In this document: positions 46,901 through 56,700 of the stretch, one piece after another
How the letters are laid out: each line of letters begins with the position of its first letter
How positions within the stretch are numbered: position 1 is the stretch's first letter
From: Acidobacteriota bacterium
GTDB lineage: Bacteria > Acidobacteriota > Terriglobia > Terriglobales > SCQP01
Reading direction: 5' to 3'
NCBI GenBank assembly: GCA_027459505.1
Contig: DAIDIE010000018.1
Coordinates: 145,571 to 209,570, forward strand
Length of the DNA stretch: 64,000 nt
The notes under the pieces: generated by a model
Seen by the model: only the letters and a program-made list of their open reading frames with translations
Told to the model about the DNA's origin: nothing
Database searches by the model: none
Position numbers and translations under genes: made by a program

Positions 46901-49900
46901 TCGCCGGGATCGGGCGCATTGGGCTCGCCCGGGAGGGGCCGCAGGACATTGTTGGTGGGCGAGTACAGCGCATTAAAATCGAAGCGAGGGACGTTCCAGT
47001 TGCGCACCTTCTCAGGGTCGAGTTGCAGGTCGCGCGCCAACAGCGCCTTCACCCCTTGCGTTTCCAGCTCACGCAGCAATGTGCGGGCGTACGGGTGATA
47101 AAAACTCTGGAAAATGTAGTTCGTGTTCCACTGCCCGCTGGAGGGCTGTGTGGCCAGGGGTTGAGAACTCAGGGTCGTGTATTGCGGTATGACAAAGTAC
47201 GTACGGGTCGGGTCGGCAATAAAAAACGGGTCAGCGGAGTCGAAGTTTCCTTCCTGTTGCGGCACGACGGTACGCGGGTTGGTGATGTTGCCCAGCAACT
47301 CGATGTTGCCGCTGCCTCCCTGGCCGTTGGCCAGCACGTACAGTCCTGAAACGGAACCGGGATTGGGCAGCACGTCGCCATCGGAATCGGCATAAACGAG
47401 CACCTGCCCCCAAAAAGCGGCTGATTGGGGTAGCGCTGGGTATTGGTTGTTTTGCCCGGACCAGCTATTGATGCTGTTGACAAATACCAACGACGGCTCC
47501 TGGCTCAAATCCACGCTGCCTGGATCGGGAACCAATCCCTGATACTGGGTAATAGGCGTCAGCGGAGAGTCCGGCATGCTCAATGTTCCGGTGGCAATCA
47601 GAAAGCTGATCGACTCCTGTACCTGGTTGTTGCAATACACACTGATTTGCAGGTTGAAAGAAGAATCCTGCACCGCCTGAAACATAAAGGCCATCGGCGT
47701 AGTCGCGGTGGCGCCCACCTCGAAGTACATCTTGTCGGAGATGGTCCGTTTGGGCTGCCACTGTCCGGCACTGAGTTCACTCATGGCGAACTCCACCGCC
47801 CAGAACTTTTTGGGCGGCGGTTCCGAGCCGCCGCCACTGCTGCTGGGTACCGGTTGATCCCCCTGCTGCTCAGACAGGGGCTTGAAGACCGGCCAGACAA
47901 GATGCAGATGCCGGTCCCAAATCACGGGAACGAGGTGATGAGGCGAGAGGTCGAGTTGGAGCGGCGTCCACGCGCTCCAGGTTCCGCTCGCCTGCCCCTG
48001 GAAGGAGTCCCAGGTCCGGTAGTACCACTTGGGGGGTGTGGTGCGGGTGTGTGCGAAAACGTGCAGTTGCGTGGAGCCGTCGGCGTTGAGCTGATTGTAA
48101 TGCGCCGCGATCACCAGGCGGGCGACCTCGACCAGCTTGCGCAGATACGCTTGCAACGCTGCCTCCGTGCTGTTGGCGTCGCAGTCGCTTTGGCGCAGAT
48201 CGCTCATCAGCTCGCTAAAAAAGGGCGAGGCGTTGCGGCGTATCTCCGGAAGCAAGTAGTTTTCAGGGTAGAGAAAAACCTCGCGATTGGCCTGCCAGAG
48301 CCGGAACTGCCTGCGCCAGTCCCACTCATCCGCCAGCGAGTTGTTCATGTTGACAGTGACCGCGCCGGGAAGATTGAGAAAGCATTGCTGCACGTACTGC
48401 TGAATTGCCAGGGACGCCTCCAGCAGCCGTGTGGTGGTCGCGCAGGCGCTCATTTCCGGGTCAATCAGGTAGGTGTCGTAAATATCGTTGGTTGTTTTCA
48501 GGGCAGGAGCGGCCGCGGGCATGTAAGTGTAGTTCTGGGTCGCCCATGACCCCAGCAAGTACGCCACCAACGCGTCCCGCCGATGCTCGCGCAGCTTGTC
48601 TTCTATGGGCTGAATAGCCTTCAACCAGGCGGCTTGCGGATACCTGGCCTGCAGCGCGCTTTGCGCCGCCGCCACCTGGGTAACGGTCGGAGTCACCTGT
48701 GCCAGTTGGACCAGCGTGGCGGCGCTGACGCGGTAGCGCCCGCTGATATCCAGAGCGTTGGCAATAGCGGTGAGCATCCCAACGTCGGCGAGAGATCCCG
48801 GACGAGTCGCGTTATTGAGACTCGGTGGAGAGGCCCTTAGGGCCGTGGCAATGGCCGTCAGATCATTGGGAGTGGCGCGCAGGGCACGCGCCAGCGAGGT
48901 GCTCACCGCCACTACTGACCCACCACCGGTCCAGGCGGCGTTACCTGCGCTGCCGTTGAGCGTAAATGCGGTCGCACTGGTCACGCCCACGGTGAAGTCT
49001 CCGTTCGCCGCGGTGTTTCCCAGAACGCCGCTGATGTTGACCTGCATTCCTGTCCGCAGTCCATGTGGCGCAGTGGTGGTGATGGTAATCGGGGTGGTTT
49101 GCGACGCTCCTGCCACATTGAGAGTCTTGCCCGTGATCGCCGTGCCCAAATCTCCTGGCATGGCGGTCAGCCATTGCGCAAGAACTTCGAATAATTTCGG
49201 TGTGCGGGCAGTCTGACGGCGATTCAGCGAGACCGCCTGCAGCAAGGCTTCGAATGTGAGATAGGGGCTGGTGAGGTTGGGCGCCAGCGGCAGACTCGCG
49301 GGGTTGAGCCAGTTGAATAGGCCGGCGTTGTTCACCAGAAACGGGAATTCATTCTCATTTAAGGCCACTGTAGAGTACAGAGCCGCCGCTTTACTGACCG
49401 CGGTAATCGCATTGATCAGCGTTGGAAACTGGGTGGGATCGACCGTGGCCGCCCCGTTCAATAGAGTGCTGATGGTGGCGGCGCTGAGCGGCAGGAGGGC
49501 AGTCGCCTGAAGCGCTGGCGCGACCACATTCGAAGTCACCCCCGTTGTGGCCGCCAACGCGCTGACGCAGACAGTTTGAATGGCCGCCACATCGTAAGTG
49601 GAGGCCATAATCTGGCCGCCGTGGCTCCAGTTCCCATTGCCGGCGGACTTGTCCAGCGTAAACGTATCCGCGCCCGTTACAGTGACGGTGAAACTGCCAT
49701 TGGCGGCGCTGTTGCCCAGCACGCCGCTGACCACGACAGGCGTTCCGGTAACTAGTCCATGCGGGGCGGCAGTCTTGATGGTGATCGGTGTTGTGTTACT
49801 TGCTCCAATGACATCTGCCGACACAACAATTGTTCCACCGCCCGTCCAGTCGCCATTGCCGGCGGATCCATTGAGAGTAAACGACAGCGGCCCGGTCACA

Positions 49901-52900
49901 TTGATAAGAAAGCTGCCGTTGGCGGCCGTCGTGCCGTGCACCCCGGAAATGGTCACCTGGGTTCCTGTCTGCAGGCCATGCGCTGCTCCGGTACTAACCT
50001 GAATCGGCGTCGCATTGCTCACGGCGGCAATCGCCATTCCCCCCGGTGCCGGCATTTTGGCCAGCGCATCGTGAATCGCCTGCAGGGTGGCGGTTGTTTG
50101 TTGCTCGGTGATCGCCAGCGAGCTTTGCGTCGCCGATTGGTGGCGCAGGAGGTAGTCCAAATCCACCGCCGCCGCCCCCGTCCCCCGCAATACCGCCAGG
50201 CGGCGCAAAAACTCCAGGGTGTCGCCCGGGGTTCCGGCAAACGGGTTGGCGCCGGTAAGCTGAATCCATAGCAACAGGTCAGAGGTCGCCAGCGATAAGG
50301 CTCCGGCAAGCCGCTGATAGCAAAACAGCGTGTTCAGCGAGTCGAGGGTGAGCTTATTGAGCGCATCAAAGGTCACCCCTTTTGTCGCCGCGGCGAAGTT
50401 CAGGACCGCGGAGATGTCTTGCGCGGTTAAACCCAGCGCGGCCGCCACGGCACTCTGTTCACGGGTGGGTGTCAGCGAGTTGGGATCAATGATCTTGGCG
50501 TTTGAAAGGTTATTGGCCGTAACGAAAATATCACTCCAAGTGGCCAAAACAGCCGGATTACGGAACACCTCCGAATAGGTGGATGGGATTAGCTGGTCTT
50601 CCGCATGCAGGTGGTTGGTTACGTCGCGGGTTTCCATCGCCATCCAGAAGCTCAATAATTCCTGAAAGGGAAGCTGCAACTGGCCCTGAACGGCGAGAGC
50701 ATCGGCCAGGAAGACCAAAAAATCATCGAGCGTGGCCGCACCCCCGGTAGGGTGCTCCAGGGCCCAGTCCAACTCCCACATGGTGAGTTGTGAGGTCCGC
50801 CACAGACGGATAAACCGGTTGGCGCGATCGAGCACATCCGCGGTAAGCCCGGTAAAGGTCATGGCGTCCGTATCCGGGTCAACAATGGCGACGCCATTCT
50901 GGGTGAGGCTTCCGAGTTTTAGTGTGACCGCTGACTGCGTCACCCAGGTCACTTCCAGAAGTTGATACAGCTGCCGTAATGACAGGCCGGAGCGCTGCAG
51001 CAGCACCGGGACTTTTCCCAGCGCGCCGGTCCAGTCGCCGGGATTTGGATTGTAGCTGTTGGCGGGGCTCTTGGGATCGGCCACCGGCGCTGGCTTCTGC
51101 GGCAGTCCCCAGCGCTTCCAGGGGTCGGTATTGTTGACGTTGGCAACGATAGACCGGGTTGCGGGGTTCAGGTTCAATTGCAGGCAGGCGACTTCCGGCG
51201 ATGTTTTTGCCGGGGGCGTTGTGGAAAAGGTGAACGCTTTGGCAAGAGTCGCCCAACCCGTTCCGAGGCCGGCAATATAGGCACGGGTTTGCGCGAACTG
51301 AAGATCAAAAGGCAGCCCCATGGGAAAAGAAGCGGTCTTGGTTTTGTCGTACGCCGCCAGCAATATCTGTTGCGGAAGCGCCCGCCGTTCCTCCGGCGTT
51401 CCCAGCGTATCGATGTAGGTGACCGCCTGCGCCGGCGGCGCAATTGCCGCTTCCAGGATTTCATTGACGACATCGATGTAGGGAAGCGTCACGTTGGTGT
51501 TGTTGCAGTTCAAAGCGATGTATTGCAGGTCTGCCCGCCGCTTCAGGATCGCCTCACCAGCGTTGCTGACGCCGTCGCCCGTGGCGGTAAACTGCTGCAG
51601 ATATTGCATGAGGTCGACAAAATACGCGGCGGGGCTGTAGACGGATTGGCAGTCGGTGCATTGAAACGTGTCCAGCGATCCGAACAGCGCCTGCAGCCCG
51701 GGGAGTCCGGCCAATGCATCCGGCTGCGGTGCGGGTGACTGCTGAGCGGCGACCGTAACGCCGTTCAGCGCGGCATTGTAGCGGCCAAAAGCCATCAAAG
51801 AGGTGGCGTAGGTCAACTGCGCTTTGGCAAAGGTCTTTTGTGCGGCCGAGGCGCCACCCAGCGCCTCCGTCATGTGGTCCAGGAATGGGGTGCGGCCCTT
51901 GAAATAGATTTCCTGCGCGGAGCGGTAGCCCGCGGACTTGAGCGCACTGACGCGGCTGAAGTTGCGGGATACACGAAACAGCCTTTGCGCCGTCTTTAGT
52001 TCATTTACCGCCGCGGGTGCGAGTTGCACCTGGTTTTTGGCGATAAATTGGTCAATGTTGCTGGCCCCCAGACTGAACTTGGGCTGGGCGTTGAAAAAAC
52101 CAAGCAGCGCCTCCTTCTCCTGAAAGAGAGAGTTCTGCGCTTTGGCCAGGCCACCGGCAAATGCGGCCGTGGGATAGCGGTTGGCGAAGTTGGCGCTGAT
52201 ACGGCTGGCATAGCGCTGGATGCGTTGCTGCGGCGTCTCATTGGGAACGACTGCGGGAATGCTGTTGGCCTGGGGATCGATCTCGGTGATCCGCGCCACC
52301 CAATCGCTTTGGTCCATCCGCGCCAAATCGCGGATCGAGCTTCCTGGCTGCTGAACGCGCGCCAGAGCGTCTCCAAACACAGTCAGATTGCCGCGCAACA
52401 AGGAGCCCAGGCGGAGGGTGGTGCGCAACGTCGCCAGCTCTTGCTCCGGAAATTGCGGGTTTGATGAGAGCGTCTGCCAGGTAACCCGCCATCGGCCTTC
52501 GGCCTCGGTATAGGCTTTGCCGAAGGCGGCCTGTACCTGAGCACTGACGTTGCCCTTGGCAAGCAGGTCTTTCAATGCTGTTTTGCCCGCCAGGTACGGC
52601 AGGTCCATAACGCGCTGCACGCGCAGCCGGTCCAGCGCATCCAATTCGGCATTTAATGACGAGGTATACGACTGGGGTATGGCATTGGAGTGCAAACTCG
52701 CCGAGAGCGCGCGCGACAGGGAATTGCGTGAATGCGACAGAATCGCCGTGAGCACCTGACTCATGAAGGTGGCGTCCATGCCAGCCTCGGGCAAACGGGT
52801 GAGCGCGGCATTGAGCGAAGAGGGAATGCCCTGGCGCAAAATGCCGTAGATGGTCTCCGGCATCAGCCCGTTGTCGTGCGCGAGACTGGAGGCGATGTAC

Positions 52901-53703
52901 AGGGAACTGGTGGTGTGAAACCGCAGGCCCGCTGCCTGCGCCAGAAACTGTATGTCGTGACTGTCGCTATTTTCCTTGAGCGACTGCAGAGGTGTGTCGC
53001 GGAGTTGCGTCGCAATTTGTGCGTTGAGCCTCGTGAACACGGACGGCGGGCGGACAATCCCGTCCGGCGCGCTGGTGAGATCCACTTCGATAATTGCCGG
53101 GGCCGCAAAGTGTGTGGGTGAACTCGCCGACACCTTTCCGGAGGCGTCGTAGGCGCGCACCAAAAGATTTTGCGTCACAGCGCGGCGATAGCGAATCAAG
53201 TACTGACCAGCGGCATCGGTTTCCCCCTCGCCCAAGGCGGCTTCGCCACGGATGAATACCGAAGCAAGCGCAATGCGGCGCTGCGCCAGCGGGGCGCCAT
53301 CCTGATCGACAAACCGGCCGTGGACCAGCCCTTCACCATCACCCAACCCCGAGGGCGGATGAGGTGTCCCGGGCTTGTCGATTGCCGCTGGGCCAGAAGC
53401 TGCGCCTCTCTTGCCCGTAGTGAGGGGTTGGCCGGACAGACCCGGCGCGGCGGGCTTCGGCAAACCGGACGAACTTGCCGGCGTTGACTGCTGTAGCGCG
53501 GTCAAAGTCTCATTGTCCAGGCCGTTCGTTGTCGGAAGACCCCGCTGCTTTTGAAACGCGTGCAGGGCGGCTAGCGTGGCAGGCCCAAAGAGCTGCGACG
53601 CCGTCTCTTTCGTATCTGTTACCGCGTACCCAGCCGTCTGCAACAGACGATGCAAATCATTGACTGCCGCGCCCCGCATCCCCGATATCAGACCTGTGGT
53701 CAT
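43942..53703 (-). CDS. Tc toxin subunit A (TcA-like pore-forming/translocation subunit)
   Basis: Giant 3253-aa protein. In Tc toxins, TcA forms a pentameric bell-shaped channel that binds cells and injects the payload held in the TcB-TcC cocoon. Domains seen: a PG_binding_1-type domain (~5-70); a carboxypeptidase-regulatory-like beta domain (~125-205); a VRP1-type helical region with TDCQSVYSPAAYFVDLM (~670); three ~66-aa beta modules (~1228-1295, ~1302-1366, ~1532-1600); a neuraminidase-like region (WDWRRQFRLWQANREVF, ~1790); and the pore-forming coiled coil (NIAFLNPWETAAL, ~2656, to ~2950) with a Gly-rich membrane segment; then the TcB-binding C-terminus. No signal peptide. ATG with GGAG seven bases upstream; 38 bp after the BC gene, hence one operon. 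Confidence 0.88.
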   Translation of the reverse strand: MTTGLISGMRGAAVNDLHRLLQTAGYAVTDTKETASQLFGPATLAALHAFQKQRGLPTTNGLDNETLTALQQSTPASSSGLPKPAAPGLSGQPLTTGKRGAASGPAAIDKPGTPHPPSGLGDGEGLVHGRFVDQDGAPLAQRRIALASVFIRGEAALGEGETDAAGQYLIRYRRAVTQNLLVRAYDASGKVSASSPTHFAAPAIIEVDLTSAPDGIVRPPSVFTRLNAQIATQLRDTPLQSLKENSDSHDIQFLAQAAGLRFHTTSSLYIASSLAHDNGLMPETIYGILRQGIPSSLNAALTRLPEAGMDATFMSQVLTAILSHSRNSLSRALSASLHSNAIPQSYTSSLNAELDALDRLRVQRVMDLPYLAGKTALKDLLAKGNVSAQVQAAFGKAYTEAEGRWRVTWQTLSSNPQFPEQELATLRTTLRLGSLLRGNLTVFGDALARVQQPGSSIRDLARMDQSDWVARITEIDPQANSIPAVVPNETPQQRIQRYASRISANFANRYPTAAFAGGLAKAQNSLFQEKEALLGFFNAQPKFSLGASNIDQFIAKNQVQLAPAAVNELKTAQRLFRVSRNFSRVSALKSAGYRSAQEIYFKGRTPFLDHMTEALGGASAAQKTFAKAQLTYATSLMAFGRYNAALNGVTVAAQQSPAPQPDALAGLPGLQALFGSLDTFQCTDCQSVYSPAAYFVDLMQYLQQFTATGDGVSNAGEAILKRRADLQYIALNCNNTNVTLPYIDVVNEILEAAIAPPAQAVTYIDTLGTPEERRALPQQILLAAYDKTKTASFPMGLPFDLQFAQTRAYIAGLGTGWATLAKAFTFSTTPPAKTSPEVACLQLNLNPATRSIVANVNNTDPWKRWGLPQKPAPVADPKSPANSYNPNPGDWTGALGKVPVLLQRSGLSLRQLYQLLEVTWVTQSAVTLKLGSLTQNGVAIVDPDTDAMTFTGLTADVLDRANRFIRLWRTSQLTMWELDWALEHPTGGAATLDDFLVFLADALAVQGQLQLPFQELLSFWMAMETRDVTNHLHAEDQLIPSTYSEVFRNPAVLATWSDIFVTANNLSNAKIIDPNSLTPTREQSAVAAALGLTAQDISAVLNFAAATKGVTFDALNKLTLDSLNTLFCYQRLAGALSLATSDLLLWIQLTGANPFAGTPGDTLEFLRRLAVLRGTGAAAVDLDYLLRHQSATQSSLAITEQQTTATLQAIHDALAKMPAPGGMAIAAVSNATPIQVSTGAAHGLQTGTQVTISGVHGTTAANGSFLINVTGPLSFTLNGSAGNGDWTGGGTIVVSADVIGASNTTPITIKTAAPHGLVTGTPVVVSGVLGNSAANGSFTVTVTGADTFTLDKSAGNGNWSHGGQIMASTYDVAAIQTVCVSALAATTGVTSNVVAPALQATALLPLSAATISTLLNGAATVDPTQFPTLINAITAVSKAAALYSTVALNENEFPFLVNNAGLFNWLNPASLPLAPNLTSPYLTFEALLQAVSLNRRQTARTPKLFEVLAQWLTAMPGDLGTAITGKTLNVAGASQTTPITITTTAPHGLRTGMQVNISGVLGNTAANGDFTVGVTSATAFTLNGSAGNAAWTGGGSVVAVSTSLARALRATPNDLTAIATALRASPPSLNNATRPGSLADVGMLTAIANALDISGRYRVSAATLVQLAQVTPTVTQVAAAQSALQARYPQAAWLKAIQPIEDKLREHRRDALVAYLLGSWATQNYTYMPAAAPALKTTNDIYDTYLIDPEMSACATTTRLLEASLAIQQYVQQCFLNLPGAVTVNMNNSLADEWDWRRQFRLWQANREVFLYPENYLLPEIRRNASPFFSELMSDLRQSDCDANSTEAALQAYLRKLVEVARLVIAAHYNQLNADGSTQLHVFAHTRTTPPKWYYRTWDSFQGQASGTWSAWTPLQLDLSPHHLVPVIWDRHLHLVWPVFKPLSEQQGDQPVPSSSGGGSEPPPKKFWAVEFAMSELSAGQWQPKRTISDKMYFEVGATATTPMAFMFQAVQDSSFNLQISVYCNNQVQESISFLIATGTLSMPDSPLTPITQYQGLVPDPGSVDLSQEPSLVFVNSINSWSGQNNQYPALPQSAAFWGQVLVYADSDGDVLPNPGSVSGLYVLANGQGGSGNIELLGNITNPRTVVPQQEGNFDSADPFFIADPTRTYFVIPQYTTLSSQPLATQPSSGQWNTNYIFQSFYHPYARTLLRELETQGVKALLARDLQLDPEKVRNWNVPRFDFNALYSPTNNVLRPLPGEPNAPDPGENGLDFDPACGGAYSLYNWETFYHVPILVATLLLQNQRYSDALKWLEYVFNPTDSSGEPAPQRFWQFAPFYELNQQQWSDQQIQNLLSTLAAAKQQGINDDSTANAINNWINHPFDPHAVASLRIAAYAKAAVMKFLDILIAWGDWYYSQYTAETVSQAEQLYVFANMVLGPKPELVRAPQAGGAQSPTYASLKNVDLFANTLVEVENVVIAPDPPETLYQGAGDGDTLPQFPGNGSTLLFCIPPNEQLLGYWGKVEQRLYNIRHCLNMQGVPQPLPLYAPPINPLAVAEQQTGGVGSTGVNAPSPVYRFTPTLQKALALANDVRAFGALILGALEKQDAESLAELNASQALDIQTRMLDVKQGQVDDAQDQIAALQKQKAVVQLRYNFYSNIAFLNPWETAALSLQAAGLVASGAAVVLDMVAGIAHLIPSLEGGVSGFGGTPAVNAKYGGVNVGNSSTSWADVARGLAGVLNASGGLASTMGGYQRRMDEWKLQANTAQAELDQLDAQITAANDRLAIAKSQYNIQTQQIANAQALSDFLNNKYTNAELYNWMLTQLSTVYAQAYQLAFSLGQQAQSAYQYELGTQDTFLQYGYWDSQHKGLTAGESLLFDLRRMEAQYLSANSRELEILKHFSLALLDPTQLIMLRETGTCQIALNEDLFDRDHPGQYFRRLRNVALTVPCVTGPYSGVNATLTLTGALIRTQPPGNAYTPQAATAAPNDPNAILASPLGAPGTTTIAISSGRNDSGLFEPNLRDERWLPFEGQGAISTWNLVLDPRDNQFDCSTISDVILHVRYTARGGADPSAANVVRSAVLNRLKDNKNPQALLVSVKSTFNDSYYRFFNPSDPNATQQVLSLPVAATLFPLANFAGATPKVVNIASYVLLTKTIPDALPTTIWPASANQPGPPANLTFNPLNDSNGNPLNALSADAGGNGLLGGSAPQALNLAVQSGDIPASLKRAGAGPARLDPALIQDIFLVVQYTY

Positions 53704-53741
53704 GTGCTTTCTCCGTAAATGAGCGACTACGCTGCCCCGCG

Positions 53742-56700
53742 TTAAAACTCCTTGCGCAACCCCAGGGTTCCTGTGGCAAACCAGAAGGGAGTGCTGCTGG
53801 CCAGTTCAATGCCTCCGCCGATAGCGCCGTACAGCAGCCAGGAGCTGCCGTCCAGCCGCACACTCGCCGCCAGGTTTTCGGAAATGTCGATTGCTCCTGT
53901 CGGCAACGTGCTGAAGTCGTTGATTTCGCTTCCCTTGAAAGCCACAGCGGTTTGTACGCCGAGTGACAGTGGACCCTTGGCGAATTGCGCGTGATAGGCG
54001 GCAAACTGTATCTGGGCTCCAAACGTCTGTTTCGAGCTTGTGGCAGGAGGCTGTCCTGGTGAAACGCTGGTTGTACTGCCAAAGGAGTAGCCGATCGCTA
54101 CCGCAATCGCCGGGTCAAGCATTAAACCCACCTTCCACTCAGGACTCTTTGCAGACGCGGGCCATTGCTTGTACAGGACGGACTTGAACCGGCCCGTAAA
54201 GCTGATGGTTGGCCCCCCCTTGTCCGCCTGCGTGGTGGACTTCTTTTTCGGATCCGCCGCCGGAGGGAAGAAGTACTGTCCTCCGCCGGTGGCCTGCAGG
54301 TAGGGAGGTTTCGCCTTGTTTTCCGGAGCCTGCGCCGCGGGTGTGGTGGGTTTGACCACCGCTGCGGGCGCGGTTTGTTTAGGCTCCGGCTTGGGAACGT
54401 CCAGCTTTTTCGCCTCCGGCTTGGGTTTGGGCTTGTAGCGGTCAATCAGCTCCTGTCCCCTGCGGAGAACGATCTCCTCGTCCCTTTGAAGGCGCGCCAG
54501 TTCCGCGTCCATCTGCGCCCGCGCCTCCGGCGACCCTGGTGTCAGGTCGGTCTCCTCGAGATAGTCTTCATCGGTGATGACGTCATAGCGTAAGACCAGA
54601 TGCGGCTTGACCAACTCGTGCGGCGCTTTTCCGCCGGAATGCGCGCCCCCAGCCTTGGCGGCATGGTGCAGCGCACCGCCTTGTGCTTTGTGTTTTGCCG
54701 GAGTGGTTTTGGAATGCGACTGCATGCCCTGGGGATCACTGAACGCAATAGGGTTGTTGCGCGTGTAAACATATAAATTGGGGCTATCATGCAGCCCCCG
54801 TGGATCGCAGCTCGTCCAACGCGCCAGCCATGGAGCGTAATAGCGCGCGCCGTAGTAGTACAAGCCGGTTTCCTCGTCGCGCTCCTTGCCGTTATAGCGA
54901 TAACGCTTGGCGCTCACTTCTATGGCCGCGCTGACGCCTTGATAAGAGGTCCCGCCAAACGGGTAGTACTCCTCGTAGGAAATAATCTGGGCGTTGGCGT
55001 CCAACTCAAGTACGGCGCTGCCAAGCAGGTTGGAAAGCTGGAAGCGCAGCAAAGGTGCTGGCGCAGCGACCGCCACGCCCGCATCCGTCGTCTTGGTCTC
55101 TATCAGCAGCACCCGGTGCTTGGCCTCCATAACGTGCAAGGTTTCCCGGCGCAGCGTCGTGTTGCCCGCCCCATCGTATTCGGCGTAGATCTCGAAATTG
55201 CCAATGTAGAGCCGTTCCTTCAGCTTGACCCCCGCCGCCGATTCGGTTACCTTGCGCAGCCGCTCTCCCGACGCGCCATAGATGTAGTAGGTTCGTTCTC
55301 CCTGATGCTGTGTTCCATCCTGATCGGAGCCGTTTACCGCCTGGCGGCGGCTCTGCGCCAACTGATTGCCGAAACCCCACTGCAGGGCCTGCAGTTGCGG
55401 CATCTTGGTCATGTTGCCCAGCGGATCATGGCTATACGCTTCCACCAGATTCTGGCTGCCGCCCACAGTGGAACGCGTCAAGCGGTTGTTGGTCTTGCCC
55501 GGTTCGAGCTGGCTGGGCTCGAGGTACTCGAAAGCGCGCGTCCAGCCGGGGTTGACCGGATCGCTGCCGCGGTGAGTCAAGCGCTGCAGATTGCCGGCCG
55601 CGTCAAACTGGTATGACTCGCTATAGACGCCCAAAGCGTTGCCATCGTTGGGGTGTGATAGCGCCACCCGTGGAACGTCGTTGTAAGAAGTTGACACCGG
55701 TGACTGGAGTGCGCCGCCGTTCAGACCCAGAAGTTCGCGTCCCGTTGCCGCTGCCAACCGGTACACTGCGTCGTAGGTGTAGCTGGTGCTTGGCTCTACG
55801 CGCTTGTTGCGGAAGTAAATGGTCTGTTGCGCATCATCGCGGATGCCGGTGATGTTGCCGGCCGGATCATAGGTATAGGTCAGGTTCTGCAGTCCGCAGG
55901 GAACCGCCGGTGGGGGCGCCGCGGGCGCCGCAAAGTTGGGTGGCGGTGGGGGACCGCCGCAGTCGCCGGTGAAAGTCGCGCCGCGCCTGGTGTAGAGACG
56001 CGCTAAACGGTACGTCAGCGCGTCGTAGCCATAATGCGTCTCCGCTCCATTGCCATATTGCGTCAGCAGCCGCTGTCCCTTGGCGTTGTAGTCAATATTC
56101 GTGATGAGGGCGGTAGCCGTCTTTGCGCCTCGAAGACGCGCGCTCAGCGACTGCAACAATCCCGTTTGGTCGTACGTGGGTGTGAGCACGGTTCCGTCCG
56201 GTTCGACCGCCGTCGTCACCCGGTTCAAGGCGTCGAACTGGCTGCCAGTCACAAAGCTCTGGGGCATGGCGGGTGGCGCCGCCCAATCCGGCAGGTTCTG
56301 ATAGTTCTCCACAAAGCTCCGCGAGCCGCAGAGAAGGTTCCCCTTAAAGTCGAACCCTTCAGTGTTGCCGCTCAGGGGGTTCTTCCCGCTGTTGGTTATG
56401 GCTCCCGCTGGATCGAAGTGCTGAAAGAGTCTGGTGCGCAAATTGAGAACTTCCGGATTCGCCTGACTTTCGCCGTAAACAAATTGCTCAAAAAGCACCT
56501 CGCCGGCCAGCGTGCGGGGGTCGGAGTTGGTTGCATCGGTGCCGGTAACATAGCGCGCCAACGGGCGGCGCAGGGCATCATAGGTGGCGCGCTGGTTGTG
56601 GCCTCTGCTGTCCCACGAGCACACCAGTTTGCCCAGCACATCGTGCAGAACCCAATGCTCGCCGCCCTCCATGCTGCTCTGGTGAATGCGCTTGCCCAGC

